Source: Achromobacter aegrifaciens
GTDB lineage: Bacteria > Pseudomonadota > Gammaproteobacteria > Burkholderiales > Burkholderiaceae_B
NCBI RefSeq assembly: GCF_902859735.1
Contig: NZ_CADIJY010000004.1
Location: 496,001-560,000, forward strand
Length of the DNA stretch: 64,000 nt
Direction: 5' to 3'
Shown here: positions 35,970 through 45,228 of the stretch, piece by piece
Position numbering within the stretch: position 1 is the stretch's first letter
How the letters are laid out: each line of letters starts with the position of its first letter
Notes under the pieces: model-generated
What the model saw: the letters and a program-made list of their open reading frames with translations, nothing else
What the model was told of the DNA's origin: nothing
The model's database searches: none
Position numbers and translations under genes: made by a program

Positions 35970-36923
35970 ATGCCTGCCACGCCCCGCATTCCCGAACTGC
36001 ACCACATTGGCGGACGCCTGCGCATGCGCCACCTGGACCTGCTGCGCGCCCTCTATGCCCTGGGCAGCGTGCACAAGGCCGCGGCCGAGCTCGGCATGAC
36101 GCAGCCCGCGGCCAGCAAGCAGCTGCTGGAACTGGAAGACATGTTCGGCGTGCCGCTGTTCCAGCGCACGCGCCGCGGCATCGTGCCCACGGGCTTCGGC
36201 CATGCGCTGGCGCGCAAGGCGGATGTGCTCTGGTCCGACCTGTCCGGCGCGCGCAACGAGATCGCCGCGTTGGCCGCCGGCGCCAGCGGCCGCATCCGCG
36301 TCGGCGTGCAGCAGGTGGCCCTGCCCGTGCTGGTGCCGCGCGCCCTGCAGCGCCTGCGCGCCGACCATGCCGGCGTCACCGTCATGCTGCAGGAAGGCGC
36401 GCACGACGCGCTGCTGGCCGGCCTGGCGCGCGGCGAACTCGATTGCGTACTGGGCCGCCTGATGCTGGACGCGACACAGCCCGTGTTCCGTACCGAGGTC
36501 CTGTACGAAGAGCCCATCTGCGTGGTGGCGCGCGTCGGCCATCCGCTGGCCAAGTCCACCCGCATCACCGCCGCTGCGCTGGCGCGGCAGGACTGGATCC
36601 TGCCGCCGCCCCAGGCGCCACTGCGCCAGCGCATCGACTCCTACTTCGCCGAACAGGGACTGACGCTGCGCGCGCCCATGGCCGAATCGGTATCGCTGCT
36701 GGCCAACGAGGTGCTGTTGCGCAGCAGCGACCTGCTTTCGGCCATGCCGCGCGCGGTGGCGCAGCACTATGCCGCGCTGGGCGTGCTGGCCATCCTGAGA
36801 TTCCGCCCAGACTGGAACCTGCCGCCGGTAGGCGTGGTGCAGCGCGCGCAGGTTGAAGCGGCGCCGGCGCTGCAGCGCTTTCTGGACGCGCTGCGGGTGG
36901 AAGCTGGCGCGCTGGGCGCGTAG
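35970..36923 (+). CDS. LysR-family transcriptional regulator
   Basis: 317 residues. Helix-turn-helix at about 17-75 (LLRALYALGSVHKAAAELGMTQPAASKQLLELEDMFGVPLFQR), then a substrate-binding domain with RIRVGVQQVALPVLVPRALQRL. Resembles the GbpR/CbbR-like subgroup that responds to sugar or aromatic acids. ATG 35970 has AGGAA 9 bases upstream; the frame is open further 5' into the operator region, which argues against an earlier start. Probably regulates the divergent MBL hydrolase. Confidence 0.87.
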   Translation: MPATPRIPELHHIGGRLRMRHLDLLRALYALGSVHKAAAELGMTQPAASKQLLELEDMFGVPLFQRTRRGIVPTGFGHALARKADVLWSDLSGARNEIAALAAGASGRIRVGVQQVALPVLVPRALQRLRADHAGVTVMLQEGAHDALLAGLARGELDCVLGRLMLDATQPVFRTEVLYEEPICVVARVGHPLAKSTRITAAALARQDWILPPPQAPLRQRIDSYFAEQGLTLRAPMAESVSLLANEVLLRSSDLLSAMPRAVAQHYAALGVLAILRFRPDWNLPPVGVVQRAQVEAAPALQRFLDALRVEAGALGA

Positions 36924-36944
36924 CGCCGCAGCCGCCTCCCGGTC

Positions 36945-37325
36945 TCAGGCGTATTGCGCGAGACCGTAACCGAAAGACCAGTTCTCTTTCGCCACCTCCA
37001 CCAGGTTCACGAACACGTCCTCGGGCCGCAGGCCGGGATCTTCGCCCAGGCGCTGCGCGATCCGCTGGAACAGCGCCTTCTTCTGTTCCAGGCTGCGCGT
37101 GTTGTTCGCCGTGATCTGGATGTAGACGAGGTCGTCGCTGCGCGCCACGTCCATGTAGGTCGGGCTATAGCGGAAGTTCGACGCCTCATGCTCGGTCATG
37201 GTCATGAATTGGTCGTCTTCGGGAACATTGAACGTTTCGCGCATGGCCAGATAGATGTTGTCGAAGATGGCCTGGCGATAGGCTTGCGGCTTGCCAGCGC
37301 GCAATGAGACATGGACTAGCGGCAT
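36945..37325 (-). CDS. tautomerase-superfamily protein (4-OT/MSAD-like)
   Basis: 126 residues starting Met-Pro (MPLVHVSLRAGK), so Pro2 becomes the catalytic amino-terminal proline. The long form has two beta-alpha-beta units: AIFDNIYLAMRETFNVPEDDQF and SLEQKKALFQRIAQRLGEDPGLRPEDVFVNLVEV. It is of the length of malonate-semialdehyde-decarboxylase-like and cis-CaaD-like proteins. GGAGAA ribosome site before the start. Divergent from a LysR gene across an 81-bp gap with a good LysR box. Confidence 0.88.
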   Translation of the reverse strand: MPLVHVSLRAGKPQAYRQAIFDNIYLAMRETFNVPEDDQFMTMTEHEASNFRYSPTYMDVARSDDLVYIQITANNTRSLEQKKALFQRIAQRLGEDPGLRPEDVFVNLVEVAKENWSFGYGLAQYA

Positions 37326-37357
37326 GGTGGTTCTCCGTTGTTGTGCCGTTCCATGTT

Positions 37358-37380
37358 AGCCATTCTGATAAGCTATGGCT
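37358..37380. promoter_or_regulatory. LysR-type box between tautomerase and lysR-type gene
   Basis: AGCCAT-N11-ATGGCT: the inner T (37363) and A (37375) make an exact T-N11-A inside a perfect 6-bp dyad, midway between the divergent starts. Confidence 0.7.
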
Positions 37381-37406
37381 CTATATTTCAATGATAAACA
37401 TCTGAA

Positions 37407-38264
37407 ATGACTGAACGCCCACTGGATATCGCCGCGGTCAGGGCCTTTGTCCGCATTGCCGAACTGGGCAGCTTCACGCGCGCCGCCGAAGTCCTGCAGA
37501 CGACGCAGGCCGCCATCAGCCTGAAACTCAAGCGGCTCGAGGACCGGCTCGGTTTCCGCCTGATCGAACGCACGCCGCGGTATGTGGAGCTTTCGGCCAG
37601 GGGCGCCGCCTTTCTTGGACAGGCGCGCGAACTGCTGGCGGCGCATGACCGTGCACTGTCCGCGGCTGCCGAGGACAGGCAGCGCCTTGCCGTCGGCATC
37701 AGCGAACACGTGGCGGGACCGGAACTGCCGGCGCTGATCGCGCGCATGAACGCGGCGGATCCCCAGTTGCTGATCGAAATCCGGATTGCCTCATCCGGCG
37801 ATTTGCTCCAGAGCTACGACCGGCGCGAACTCGATACGGTGATCGTGCGCCTGCATGCGGGACGCGACGACGGCCAGGTCCTGACCAAGGAAAAATTCGG
37901 TTGGTACGCGGCGCCCGACTGGCAGCACCGGGCAGGCGAACCGCTGCCCCTGGCCACCATGGCGCAACCTTGCGGCGTGCGCGCCATCGCCGAACAACTG
38001 CTCGACGAATCGGGCATACCGTGGACGGAAGTTTTTGTGGGCGGCGGCGTAATGGCGGTCGCGTCCGCCGTGATGGCGGGACTCGGCGTTGCGGCGCTGT
38101 CTCCGCGCATGCTGCCCTTCGGCGCGGTCGACGCGGGCCCGAGGATGGGACTGCCTGCCCTGCCGCAACTGCCGGTCTTACTGCACACCAGGGTCAGGGA
38201 TGGCCGCGCGCGCGATGCGCTGACGGCCCTGGGCGCGGCGTTCCGCAGCGCAGTGAAAGGCTGA
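37407..38264 (+). CDS. LysR-family transcriptional regulator
   Basis: 285 residues. Helix-turn-helix near 10-70 (FVRIAELGSFTRAAEVLQTTQAAISLKLKRLEDRLGFRLIERTPR), followed by a rather short substrate-binding domain that ends at about residue 283. Divergent from the tautomerase gene with a T-N11-A dyad between, so it most probably controls that gene and itself. Effector unknown. Confidence 0.88.
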   Translation: MTERPLDIAAVRAFVRIAELGSFTRAAEVLQTTQAAISLKLKRLEDRLGFRLIERTPRYVELSARGAAFLGQARELLAAHDRALSAAAEDRQRLAVGISEHVAGPELPALIARMNAADPQLLIEIRIASSGDLLQSYDRRELDTVIVRLHAGRDDGQVLTKEKFGWYAAPDWQHRAGEPLPLATMAQPCGVRAIAEQLLDESGIPWTEVFVGGGVMAVASAVMAGLGVAALSPRMLPFGAVDAGPRMGLPALPQLPVLLHTRVRDGRARDALTALGAAFRSAVKG

Positions 38265-38269
38265 AAACG

Positions 38270-38989
38270 TCAGGAACGGCCGCCCAGGCTGCCGCCGCCA
38301 TCCACGCCCAGCACCTGGCCGGTGATGAAGCCGGCGTCGTCCGACAGCAGGAATGCAATCGCGGCCGCCACTTCGGCGGGCGTGCCCAAACGCTTCATGG
38401 GCACGGAGGCCAGCGCGCGCTTTTCGGCGTCGCTGCCGGCAGGCCGCGTGGCGCGGAACATCTCGGTTTCGATCGGGCCGGGGGCCACCGCGTTGGCGGT
38501 GACGCCGTATTCGGCCAGTTCCAGCGCCCAGGTGCGCGTGCAGCCGACCAGCGCGCTCTTGGCGGCCGAATAGGCGGTGCGCTCCAGGCCGCCGTGGATG
38601 GCGCGGCTGACCACGTTGACGATGCGCCCAGCGCGGCGCACCTTCATGGATTCGATGAAGGCCTGGGTGACTTGCACCGCCACCCGCACGTTCAGGTCGA
38701 GCACGTTGTACAGCGTGGCCAGATCGATCTCGCCCAGCGGCTGGGGCGAGACGATGCCGACGTTGTTGACCACGGCGTCGACCGGGAATTTCTCGCGGAT
38801 CTCGCGCAGCACCTCTTCGGTGCGGCCGGCGTCCGCCAGGTCACAGGCATAGAGGTAGCCCGGGAAGTCCACGTCGGTGGTGTTGCGCGCGATGCCCACC
38901 ACATGACAGCCCATGTCGGACAGCCGCTGAGTAAGCGCCCAGCCTATGCCTTTGGTGGCGCCCGTGACGAGCACGCATTTGTCCTTCAT
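38270..38989 (-). CDS. SDR-family oxidoreductase (3-oxoacyl-ACP-reductase-like)
   Basis: 239 residues. TGATKGIG at 9-16, NNVG (in place of NNAG) at about 86-89, catalytic Tyr and Lys in YSAAKSALVG, NAVAPGPIETEMF and the C-terminal ITGQVLGVDGGGSLGG. NAD(P)-dependent; substrate not determinable. Start at 38989 has GAGG 10 bases upstream. It is convergent with the LysR gene (5 bp between the ends) and lies behind the alr terminator, so it has its own promoter. Confidence 0.88.
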   Translation of the reverse strand: MKDKCVLVTGATKGIGWALTQRLSDMGCHVVGIARNTTDVDFPGYLYACDLADAGRTEEVLREIREKFPVDAVVNNVGIVSPQPLGEIDLATLYNVLDLNVRVAVQVTQAFIESMKVRRAGRIVNVVSRAIHGGLERTAYSAAKSALVGCTRTWALELAEYGVTANAVAPGPIETEMFRATRPAGSDAEKRALASVPMKRLGTPAEVAAAIAFLLSDDAGFITGQVLGVDGGGSLGGRS

Positions 38990-39019
38990 GGGTTGAAACC
39001 TCGCTTCTGTTTTCTTGGT

Positions 39020-39043
39020 AAAAAACGGGCGCTTGGGCGCCCG
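39020..39043 (-). terminator. Intrinsic terminator of alr
   Basis: On the minus strand: CGGGCGC, loop CCAA, GCGCCCG, then six T (39025-39020). Lies 100 bp after the alr stop and 30 bp before the SDR start. Confidence 0.85.
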
Positions 39044-39143
39044 GTCTTCCAAGTAGACACCATCCGGCGCCACCTGTCTTGTAAATTGCGTAGCAATTCT
39101 TGCCTGCCGGACAGCCTGCCCGGCCGCAAGGGACCGGCCCTTT

Positions 39144-40271
39144 TCAGACGTCCCGGGTGACCGGAACGCGCGGCGCCAGGGCGCACAGCAGCTCGTAGCC
39201 GATGGTCCCGGCGGCCAGGGCCACCTCGTCCACGGAGGGGCCTTCCTCGCCCCAGAGCGACACGGGGGAGCCGACGCCGGCGGCGGGGACGGGCCCCAGA
39301 TCGACGATCAGCATGTCCATGGAAACACGGCCCACCAATTGGGTGCGGATGCCGGCCACCACCACCGGCGTGCCGGTGGTGGCGTGACGCGGATAGCCGT
39401 CGGCATAGCCGCAGGCCACGATGCCGATGCGCATGGAGCGGTCGGCGCGGAAGATGGCGCCATAGCCCACCGAATCGCCGGCTTTCAAATCCTGCACGGC
39501 AATGATTTCCGATCGCAGCGACATGGCCGGTTTCAGACCGAAGGAAGATGCTTCGGCGTCCGCGAACGGCGACGCGCCGTACAGGCAGATGCCCGGGCGC
39601 ACCCAGTGCGCCTGGGTTTCCGAGGCAACCGCGATCTCGGCAAAGCGCAGCGTGGCAGCCGAATTGCAGACGCTGATGGCGCCCGGCATCTTATGCGTCA
39701 CCGAATTGAATACCGCCAGTTGCTCGTTCACGCCCTGGGGGCCGTCGGCGCAGGCGAAATGGGTCATCTTGCCCACCGAGCCCAGCACGCCCTGCTGTTG
39801 CAGCAGCATGGCGCGCTCATGCGCCGCGGCATAGGCGGCGGGGCTGAAGCCCAGGCGGTTCATGCCGCTGTTCAGTTTGAGCATGATGTCGACGCGGCGC
39901 GAGAAGCGCGCGCGGGCCAGCATGTCCAGTTGCTCGCGGTTGTGCACCGTGGTGCTCAGGTGGTAGCGGTCGACGATGTCCAGGTCGGAGGGTTCGAAAA
40001 AGCCTTCCAGCAGCAGGATGGGGCCGCCCCAGCCCGCCTCGCGGCAGCGCACCGCTTCGTCCAGGTCCAGCATCGCCAGGCCTTGGGCCTTGGAGAAGCC
40101 GGCCACGGCCTGCTCGATGCCGTGTCCATAGGCATTGGCCTTGATCACTGCCCAGATCGAGGGCGGCAGGCCGGAAGCCGCGGCGGCCGTCTGGTCCAGG
40201 TGGCGGCGCACGGCCGCAAGATTGTGCGCAAGCGCGGAAACGGAGACGGTGGCGGATATGGGACGCGGCAT
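39144..40271 (-). CDS. alr: alanine racemase
   Basis: 375 residues. PLP lysine Lys44 in [45 protein letters not shown] and the second catalytic tyrosine in [10 protein letters not shown], then [12 protein letters not shown]. It makes D-alanine for peptidoglycan in the cytoplasm. ATG 40271 has AGGAT upstream; the frame stays open for 16 more codons but without family similarity. Divergent from hpnC. An N-terminal [10 protein letters not shown] without a signal peptide marks the cytoplasmic Alr/DadX class. Confidence 0.94.
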   Translation of the reverse strand: MPRPISATVSVSALAHNLAAVRRHLDQTAAAASGLPPSIWAVIKANAYGHGIEQAVAGFSKAQGLAMLDLDEAVRCREAGWGGPILLLEGFFEPSDLDIVDRYHLSTTVHNREQLDMLARARFSRRVDIMLKLNSGMNRLGFSPAAYAAAHERAMLLQQQGVLGSVGKMTHFACADGPQGVNEQLAVFNSVTHKMPGAISVCNSAATLRFAEIAVASETQAHWVRPGICLYGASPFADAEASSFGLKPAMSLRSEIIAVQDLKAGDSVGYGAIFRADRSMRIGIVACGYADGYPRHATTGTPVVVAGIRTQLVGRVSMDMLIVDLGPVPAAGVGSPVSLWGEEGPSVDEVALAAGTIGYELLCALAPRVPVTRDV

Positions 40272-40401
40272 GGTGTGGGATCCTGTGGCGCTTAAGTCTA
40301 ACTGATCCGCGTCCCGCACGGCATGGCGCCGTGCCGCCGGAATGCGACTACTCTAAAATGGATCGGTCCAGGCCCCCAGGGCCAGATCCGCAATTCCAAA
40401 T

Positions 40402-41232
40402 ATGCCCATCGATCACTACGAGAACTTTCCCGTCGCCTCGCTGCTGCTGCCGCGCAGGCTGCGCGGCGCCGTGACCGATATCTACCGTTTCGCCCGCGCA
40501 GCGGACGATATCGCCGACGAAGGCAGCGCCACCGACGCGGAACGGCTGAGCCAGCTGGCCGCGTTCCGCGCCGAGCTGCACCGCATCGGCGCCGAACCAG
40601 GCGCCACGCCCGAACCCGGCTCGCCCGAACTGGCCGGCATCTTCGTGCCGCTCGCGGCCACCATCGCGCGCCACCAGTTGCCCATCACGCCGTTCTACGA
40701 CCTTTTGTCCGCCTTCGAACAGGACATCAGCGTCAAGCGCTACGAAGACTACGCCACGCTGGCGGACTACTGCACCCGCTCCGCCAACCCTGTGGGCAGG
40801 CTGATGCTGCACCTGTTCGAAGCCACCAATCCGCATAACGTGACCGAGGCCGACGCCATCTGCACCGGCCTGCAGCTGGTGAATTTCTGGCAGGATGTAC
40901 GGGTGGACTGGCACAAGCAGCGCGTCTACCTGCCGCAGGAAGACCTGCGCCGCCACGGCGTGACGGACGAGGACCTGGCCGCCTGCCGGTTGACACCCGC
41001 CTGGCGCGACCTGATGGCCTTCGAAGTCGAACGCGCCCGCGCACTGCTACACTTCGGCGCTCCGCTGGCGCGCCGCCTGCCGGGCCGCATGGGCCTGGAG
41101 CTGCGTCTGGTGGTGCAAGGCGGGCTGCGCGTGCTGGAGCGTATCGAGGCGGGCGGCTACGATGTATTCATGAATCGCCCCGAATTGGGCGCCAAAGATT
41201 GGGCCATCATGTTGTGGCGCGCAATTACCTGA
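40402..41232 (+). CDS. hpnC: squalene synthase HpnC
   Basis: 276 residues of the squalene/phytoene synthase family. First Asp-rich motif in RFARAADDIADE, second in LQLVNFWQDVRVDW, and YLPQEDLRRHGV. In the bacterial three-enzyme route HpnD makes presqualene diphosphate, HpnC rearranges it to hydroxysqualene and HpnE reduces that to squalene for hopanoids. The start MPIDHYENFPVAS is typical of HpnC. It is followed by hpnD one base later. Confidence 0.94.
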   Translation: MPIDHYENFPVASLLLPRRLRGAVTDIYRFARAADDIADEGSATDAERLSQLAAFRAELHRIGAEPGATPEPGSPELAGIFVPLAATIARHQLPITPFYDLLSAFEQDISVKRYEDYATLADYCTRSANPVGRLMLHLFEATNPHNVTEADAICTGLQLVNFWQDVRVDWHKQRVYLPQEDLRRHGVTDEDLAACRLTPAWRDLMAFEVERARALLHFGAPLARRLPGRMGLELRLVVQGGLRVLERIEAGGYDVFMNRPELGAKDWAIMLWRAIT

Positions 41233-41233
41233 T

Positions 41234-42097
41234 ATGACCCCTGACGAATATTGCCAGGAGAAAGCCGCCAAGAGCGGTTCCAGCTTCTACTACTCGTTCC
41301 TCTTCCTGCCGCCCGAGCGGCGGCGCGCCATCACGGCGCTGTATGCGTATTGCCGCGAAGTGGATGACGTGGTCGACGAATGCACCGACCCGTCGCTGGC
41401 CCGCGTCAAGCTGGCCTGGTGGCGCACGCAGGTCGACCAGATGTACAACGGCAATCCGGACCACCCGGTGACGCGCGCGCTGCAGCCGCACCTGCAAAGC
41501 TGTTCGATCACGCGCGAACGCCTGCTGGCCGTCATCGACGGCATGGAAATGGACCTGGACCAGACCCGTTACCTGGACTGGCCGGGCCTGCGCAAATACT
41601 GCTGGCACGCCGCCGGCGTGGTGGGCGAACTGTCGGCCGGCGTCTTCGGCTACTCCGACCCCAAGACCCTGGTCTACGCGGAAAAGCTGGGCCTGGCGTT
41701 CCAGATGACCAACATCATCCGCGACGTGGGCGACGACGCCCGGCGCGGCCGCATCTACCTGCCGGTCAACGACATGCAGCAATTCGAGGTCAAGGCCTCG
41801 GACATCCTGAACGGCGAGTACTCCGACCGCTTCAGCGCGCTGATGAAGTTCCAGGCCGAGCGCGCCCGCGGACTGTACCGCGAGGCCATGAGCAACCTGC
41901 CCGAGGCGGACCGCCGCGCGCAGCGCCCGGGCCTGATGATGGCGGCCATCTACCACGCGCTGCTCGACGAGATCGAGCGCGACAACTGGCAGGTGCTGCA
42001 TCAGCGCATCTCGCTCACCCCTTTGCGCAAGCTGTGGCTCGCCTGGAAGACCTGGGTGGGCGGCGGACGCGGACTGGTCCGCCGGTTGGCGCGGTGA
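41234..42097 (+). CDS. hpnD: presqualene diphosphate synthase HpnD
   Basis: 287 residues. SSFYYSFLFLPPERRRAITALYAYCREVDDVVDE carries the first Asp motif; NIIRDVGDDARRGRIYLP the second. It condenses two farnesyl diphosphates to presqualene diphosphate. Begins one base after the hpnC stop and overlaps hpnE by GTGA, so translation of the three is coupled. Confidence 0.95.
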   Translation: MTPDEYCQEKAAKSGSSFYYSFLFLPPERRRAITALYAYCREVDDVVDECTDPSLARVKLAWWRTQVDQMYNGNPDHPVTRALQPHLQSCSITRERLLAVIDGMEMDLDQTRYLDWPGLRKYCWHAAGVVGELSAGVFGYSDPKTLVYAEKLGLAFQMTNIIRDVGDDARRGRIYLPVNDMQQFEVKASDILNGEYSDRFSALMKFQAERARGLYREAMSNLPEADRRAQRPGLMMAAIYHALLDEIERDNWQVLHQRISLTPLRKLWLAWKTWVGGGRGLVRRLAR

Positions 42098-43416
42098 AGG
42101 CCGCGGTCATCGGCGCTGGCTGGGCTGGCCTGGCAGCCAGCGTCGCCCTGCGCGAAGCCGGCGCCAAAGTCACCGTCTTCGAAGCCGGCCATACGCCGGG
42201 CGGCCGCGCCCGGCGCGTCTTCCACACCGATTTCGACGCGCCGCTGGACAACGGCCAGCACCTGCTGTCGGGCGCCTACAAGCACACGCTGGCGCTGATG
42301 CGCCGCGTCGGCCGCAACCCGGACGCCTTGCTGATGCGCCGGCCGCTGCAACTGGCCAGCCTGGACGGCCGCTTCCGCCTGGCCGCGCCGCGGCTGCCGG
42401 CCCCATTGCACATGGCGGCGGCGATCCTGCGCGCGCGCGGCCTGGCCTGGAAGGACCGCCTGGCGACGCTGCGCCTGATGCGCGGCCTGAAGACCATGTC
42501 CTGGACGCCGCCGCGCGAATGGACCGTCCTGCACCTGCTGCACTACCACGCGCAATCGGATGCGCTGATCCGCCAGGTCTGGGAACCGCTATGCCTGGCC
42601 GCGCTGAACACGCCAACCGCCACGGCCAGCGCCGCGCTGTTCGCGCGCGTGCTGCGCGACAGCCTGACCGGCAGCCGCGAAAACAGCGACATGCTGCTGC
42701 CCTGCACCGACCTGTCCGCGCTCTGGCCCGACGCCGCCGCGCGCCAGGTGACCATGCGCTACGGCAGCACCGTGCGCCAGCTCCGCCCGTCGGCTGAAGG
42801 CATCGACATCAACCAGGAACGGTTCGACGCGGCCGTGCTGGCGGTACCGCCCGCCTTTGCCGCGCGGCTGCTCGACGCCCCGCTGCGGGAAGCGGGCGCC
42901 ACCGGGCTGCTGGATGCGCTCAAGGCATTCGAGTACATGCCCATCGCCACGCTGAACCTGCGGCTGCAGGATCCCTGGCGCCTGCCCGAACCCATGATGA
43001 TGCTGCGCGAGGAATCCGCCCGCGACCACTACGGCCAATGGCTGTTCGACCGCGCGCAGCTGGCCGGCGACACCAAGGCCGGCGAACTGGCCGTGGTGAC
43101 CAGCGCGGCCACCGGCATCGCGGAACGCAACCGCCGGCAGGTCATCGAAGCGCTGATCGACCAGGTGGCCGAACAGGCGGCGCGCCATCCCGCGCGCCTG
43201 CCGGCCATGCCGGAAGTGACGGCCGCGGAACTGTTCATCGAGAAACGCGCCACCTTCGCGGCGGTGCCGGGCCTGACCCGGCCATTGAATTCCACGCCCT
43301 GGCCCACGCTGGCGCTGGCCGGCGACTGGACCGACACGGGCTACCCTGGCGTGCTCGAAGGCGCGGTGCGCAGCGGCCTGCAGGCCGCCCGCGTGCTGAA
43401 TCCGGCAGCAGCCTGA
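42094..43416 (+). CDS. hpnE: hydroxysqualene dehydroxylase HpnE
   Basis: 440 residues, FAD-dependent amine-oxidase fold. Dinucleotide motif VIGAGWAGLAA at 5-15 with VTVFEAGHTPGGRAR next, and the C-terminal FAD contact LALAGDWTDTGYPGVLEGAVRSGLQAA. It reduces hydroxysqualene to squalene. GTG 42094 overlaps the hpnD stop (GTGA) and gives the family N-terminus; the frame is open far upstream inside hpnD but that part is a shadow. No squalene-hopene cyclase is in the window. Confidence 0.94.
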   Translation: MKAAVIGAGWAGLAASVALREAGAKVTVFEAGHTPGGRARRVFHTDFDAPLDNGQHLLSGAYKHTLALMRRVGRNPDALLMRRPLQLASLDGRFRLAAPRLPAPLHMAAAILRARGLAWKDRLATLRLMRGLKTMSWTPPREWTVLHLLHYHAQSDALIRQVWEPLCLAALNTPTATASAALFARVLRDSLTGSRENSDMLLPCTDLSALWPDAAARQVTMRYGSTVRQLRPSAEGIDINQERFDAAVLAVPPAFAARLLDAPLREAGATGLLDALKAFEYMPIATLNLRLQDPWRLPEPMMMLREESARDHYGQWLFDRAQLAGDTKAGELAVVTSAATGIAERNRRQVIEALIDQVAEQAARHPARLPAMPEVTAAELFIEKRATFAAVPGLTRPLNSTPWPTLALAGDWTDTGYPGVLEGAVRSGLQAARVLNPAAA

Positions 43417-43432
43417 ACGCCGCCCGCAGGCC

Positions 43433-43825
43433 TTAGCGCAGCAGGCTGGCAGTGGCCAGCCCGGCCGCCGTCAGCAGCAGCGACCCGATCAGGCTGAACC
43501 CGGCATAGCCCAGCGCGCTGGCGTAGGCGCCGCGCTCCAGCATCGCCACCGTCTCGGCCGAAAAGGTCGAGAACGTGGTCAAGCCTCCCATGAAACCCGT
43601 GATCGCGCCCAACCGCACCCAGGCCGGCCATTCGGGATGCCCGGCCACCAGCGCCAGGACCAATCCGACCAGGTACCCGCCGGCCAGGTTCACCGCGAAG
43701 GTGCCCCAGGGCCAGGACTCCACGTTGAGCCACATGCTGACCAGCCAGCGGGTCCAGGCGCCGAACATGGCGCCCAGGCCCACGGCCAGGAAATTCAGGG
43801 GAATCAGGGTTTGGTATACGGACAT
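43433..43825 (-). CDS. crcB: fluoride exporter CrcB/Fluc
   Basis: 130 residues with four hydrophobic segments. GLGAMFGAWTRWLVS, PWGTFAVNLAGGYLVG (the conserved TFxVN) and the signature GFMGGLTTFSTFS are all present. It exports F- as a dual-topology dimer in the inner membrane. It starts 6 bp after the hdeD stop on the same strand, hence one transcript. I find no fluoride riboswitch pattern ahead of the operon. Confidence 0.94.
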   Translation of the reverse strand: MSVYQTLIPLNFLAVGLGAMFGAWTRWLVSMWLNVESWPWGTFAVNLAGGYLVGLVLALVAGHPEWPAWVRLGAITGFMGGLTTFSTFSAETVAMLERGAYASALGYAGFSLIGSLLLTAAGLATASLLR

Positions 43826-43831
43826 CGGATT

Positions 43832-44386
43832 TCAGGACGCCTTGTGCTGTTTGAGGCGGAAGGAAAAGACCAGCAGCAGTATGCCGAAAAACACGGCGTA
43901 GGCGCCGATGACCCAGACCAGCGCCAGCGCACCCGCGCCCGGCTGCATGATCAGCATGCCGCCGAACAGGATGGACACCAGGCCCGAGAGGCCGAGCAAC
44001 CACTCGTTGCGGATGTCCTTGCGGAAACGGATGGCGGCGACAACCTGGAATATGCCGGACACCAGCGCCCAGATCGCAATGATGTAGAGCAGGACGAGCG
44101 CGGTCAGGCCTGGATAGAGGAAGGTGACGATGCCGGCCGCGATCCCCAGCAGGCCCACGATGATGAGCGCCCACAAAGGTTTGCCGTTGTCGCGGATGCG
44201 CACGCCGGCGACCAGGGCCAGCACGCCGTCCACCAGCGCGAAAGCGCCCCACACCAGCACCAGCGCGGACAAGGTGATGGCAGGCATGAGCAAGGCCATG
44301 AGCCCGAACAGGATGGCGACGACGCCGCGCAACGCCACCCAACCCCAATGACGACCGATCTGATCCACGACTTGCTGTTCAAGCAT
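43832..44386 (-). CDS. HdeD-family membrane protein
   Basis: 184 residues with about six membrane helices arranged as repeated pairs (GVVAILFGLMALLMPAITL, IVGLLGIAAGIVTFLYPGLTA, GLSGLVSILFGGMLIMQPGAG), the hallmark of HdeD/DUF308 proteins linked to acid stress in enterobacteria. Start at 44386 has GGAGGT 9 bases upstream. Co-transcribed with crcB. Function outside E. coli is not established. Confidence 0.88.
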   Translation of the reverse strand: MLEQQVVDQIGRHWGWVALRGVVAILFGLMALLMPAITLSALVLVWGAFALVDGVLALVAGVRIRDNGKPLWALIIVGLLGIAAGIVTFLYPGLTALVLLYIIAIWALVSGIFQVVAAIRFRKDIRNEWLLGLSGLVSILFGGMLIMQPGAGALALVWVIGAYAVFFGILLLVFSFRLKQHKAS

Positions 44387-44521
44387 GACGACCTCCGGTG
44401 TTTGTAACGGGTGGCCTATCTTATCGCCGCTGGCAGGCAGGCGCCACGACGCGCCCTTTTCTGCCGACGCTTGCCCCGAAACCAATTGAAATTTCCTTGG
44501 GCGGACCACGGAGGCATTTAT

Positions 44522-44540
44522 AAGAGTCATTCTCATTAAA
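44522..44540 (-). promoter_or_regulatory. Fur box upstream of the PepSY/DUF2271/ApbE operon
   Basis: On the minus strand TTTAATGAGAATGACTCTT matches 12 of 19 positions of the Fur consensus, including the whole AATGA-AAT core. It sits in front of a TAGAAT -10-like hexamer (44544-44549) 34 bp before the PepSY gene. Confidence 0.65.
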
Positions 44541-44573
44541 TGTTAGAATCCGCGGGCTTTCACCCTATACCCC

Positions 44574-45200
44574 ATGGACAGTCAACCCACTCCCCGCCGC
44601 CGGGCCTATTGGCTCAAGACGCTGCACCAATGGCATTGGATCAGCTCGGCGCTGTGCCTGCTGGGCATGCTGTTGTTCGCGGTGACGGGCCTGACCCTGA
44701 ACAATGCCTCGCATATCGAGTCCCGGGCGGTCGTGACCAGCCGCGAGGCCCGCATGCCGGACGCCGTGCTGCAGCAACTGTCCCCCCCGCCAGCCCAAAA
44801 AAAGGCGCCGCTGCCCGCGCCCGTCGCGCAATGGCTGGACCAGACGCTGGATGCCTCCGCCGCCGGCAAACCGGCCGAGTGGTCGGCCGACGAGGTCTAC
44901 CTGTCGCTGCCGCGCGCTGGCGGCGACGCCTGGCTGTCCATCGACCTGGCCAGCGGCGACGTGGAATACGAACGCACCGACCGCGGCTGGATCTCGTACC
45001 TGAACGACCTGCACAAGGGGCGCAACACCGGCCTGGCCTGGAGCTGGTTCCTGGACATCTTCGCCGTCGCCTGTCTGGTCTTTTCGCTGACCGGACTGGT
45101 GCTGCTCAAGATGCACGCCGGCAACCGCAGCGCGACCTGGCCCATGGTCGGCCTGGGCGTGGTGATCCCGGTGGTGCTGGCCCTGCTTTTCATACATTGA
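44574..45200 (+). CDS. PepSY-associated transmembrane protein
   Basis: 208 residues. An N-terminal membrane helix (22-42) preceded by LHQWHWISSAL, a periplasmic PepSY-like part with VYLSLPRAGGDAWLSIDLASGDV, LHKGRNTG, then two C-terminal helices (about 156-175 and 189-206). The histidines bordering the helices (His18, His21 and the LHKG one) are like those that could hold haem in PepSY electron-transfer proteins. First gene of a five-gene operon behind a Fur box; predicted to pass electrons across the inner membrane. Confidence 0.82.
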   Translation: MDSQPTPRRRAYWLKTLHQWHWISSALCLLGMLLFAVTGLTLNNASHIESRAVVTSREARMPDAVLQQLSPPPAQKKAPLPAPVAQWLDQTLDASAAGKPAEWSADEVYLSLPRAGGDAWLSIDLASGDVEYERTDRGWISYLNDLHKGRNTGLAWSWFLDIFAVACLVFSLTGLVLLKMHAGNRSATWPMVGLGVVIPVVLALLFIH

Positions 45201-45228
45201 TTCCAACGATCCGCCCCTGGAGATTTCC

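Noticed and set aside
44387-44573. Fluoride riboswitch ahead of hdeD-crcB
   Set aside because: I looked for the conserved riboswitch blocks on the minus strand upstream of hdeD and did not find them.
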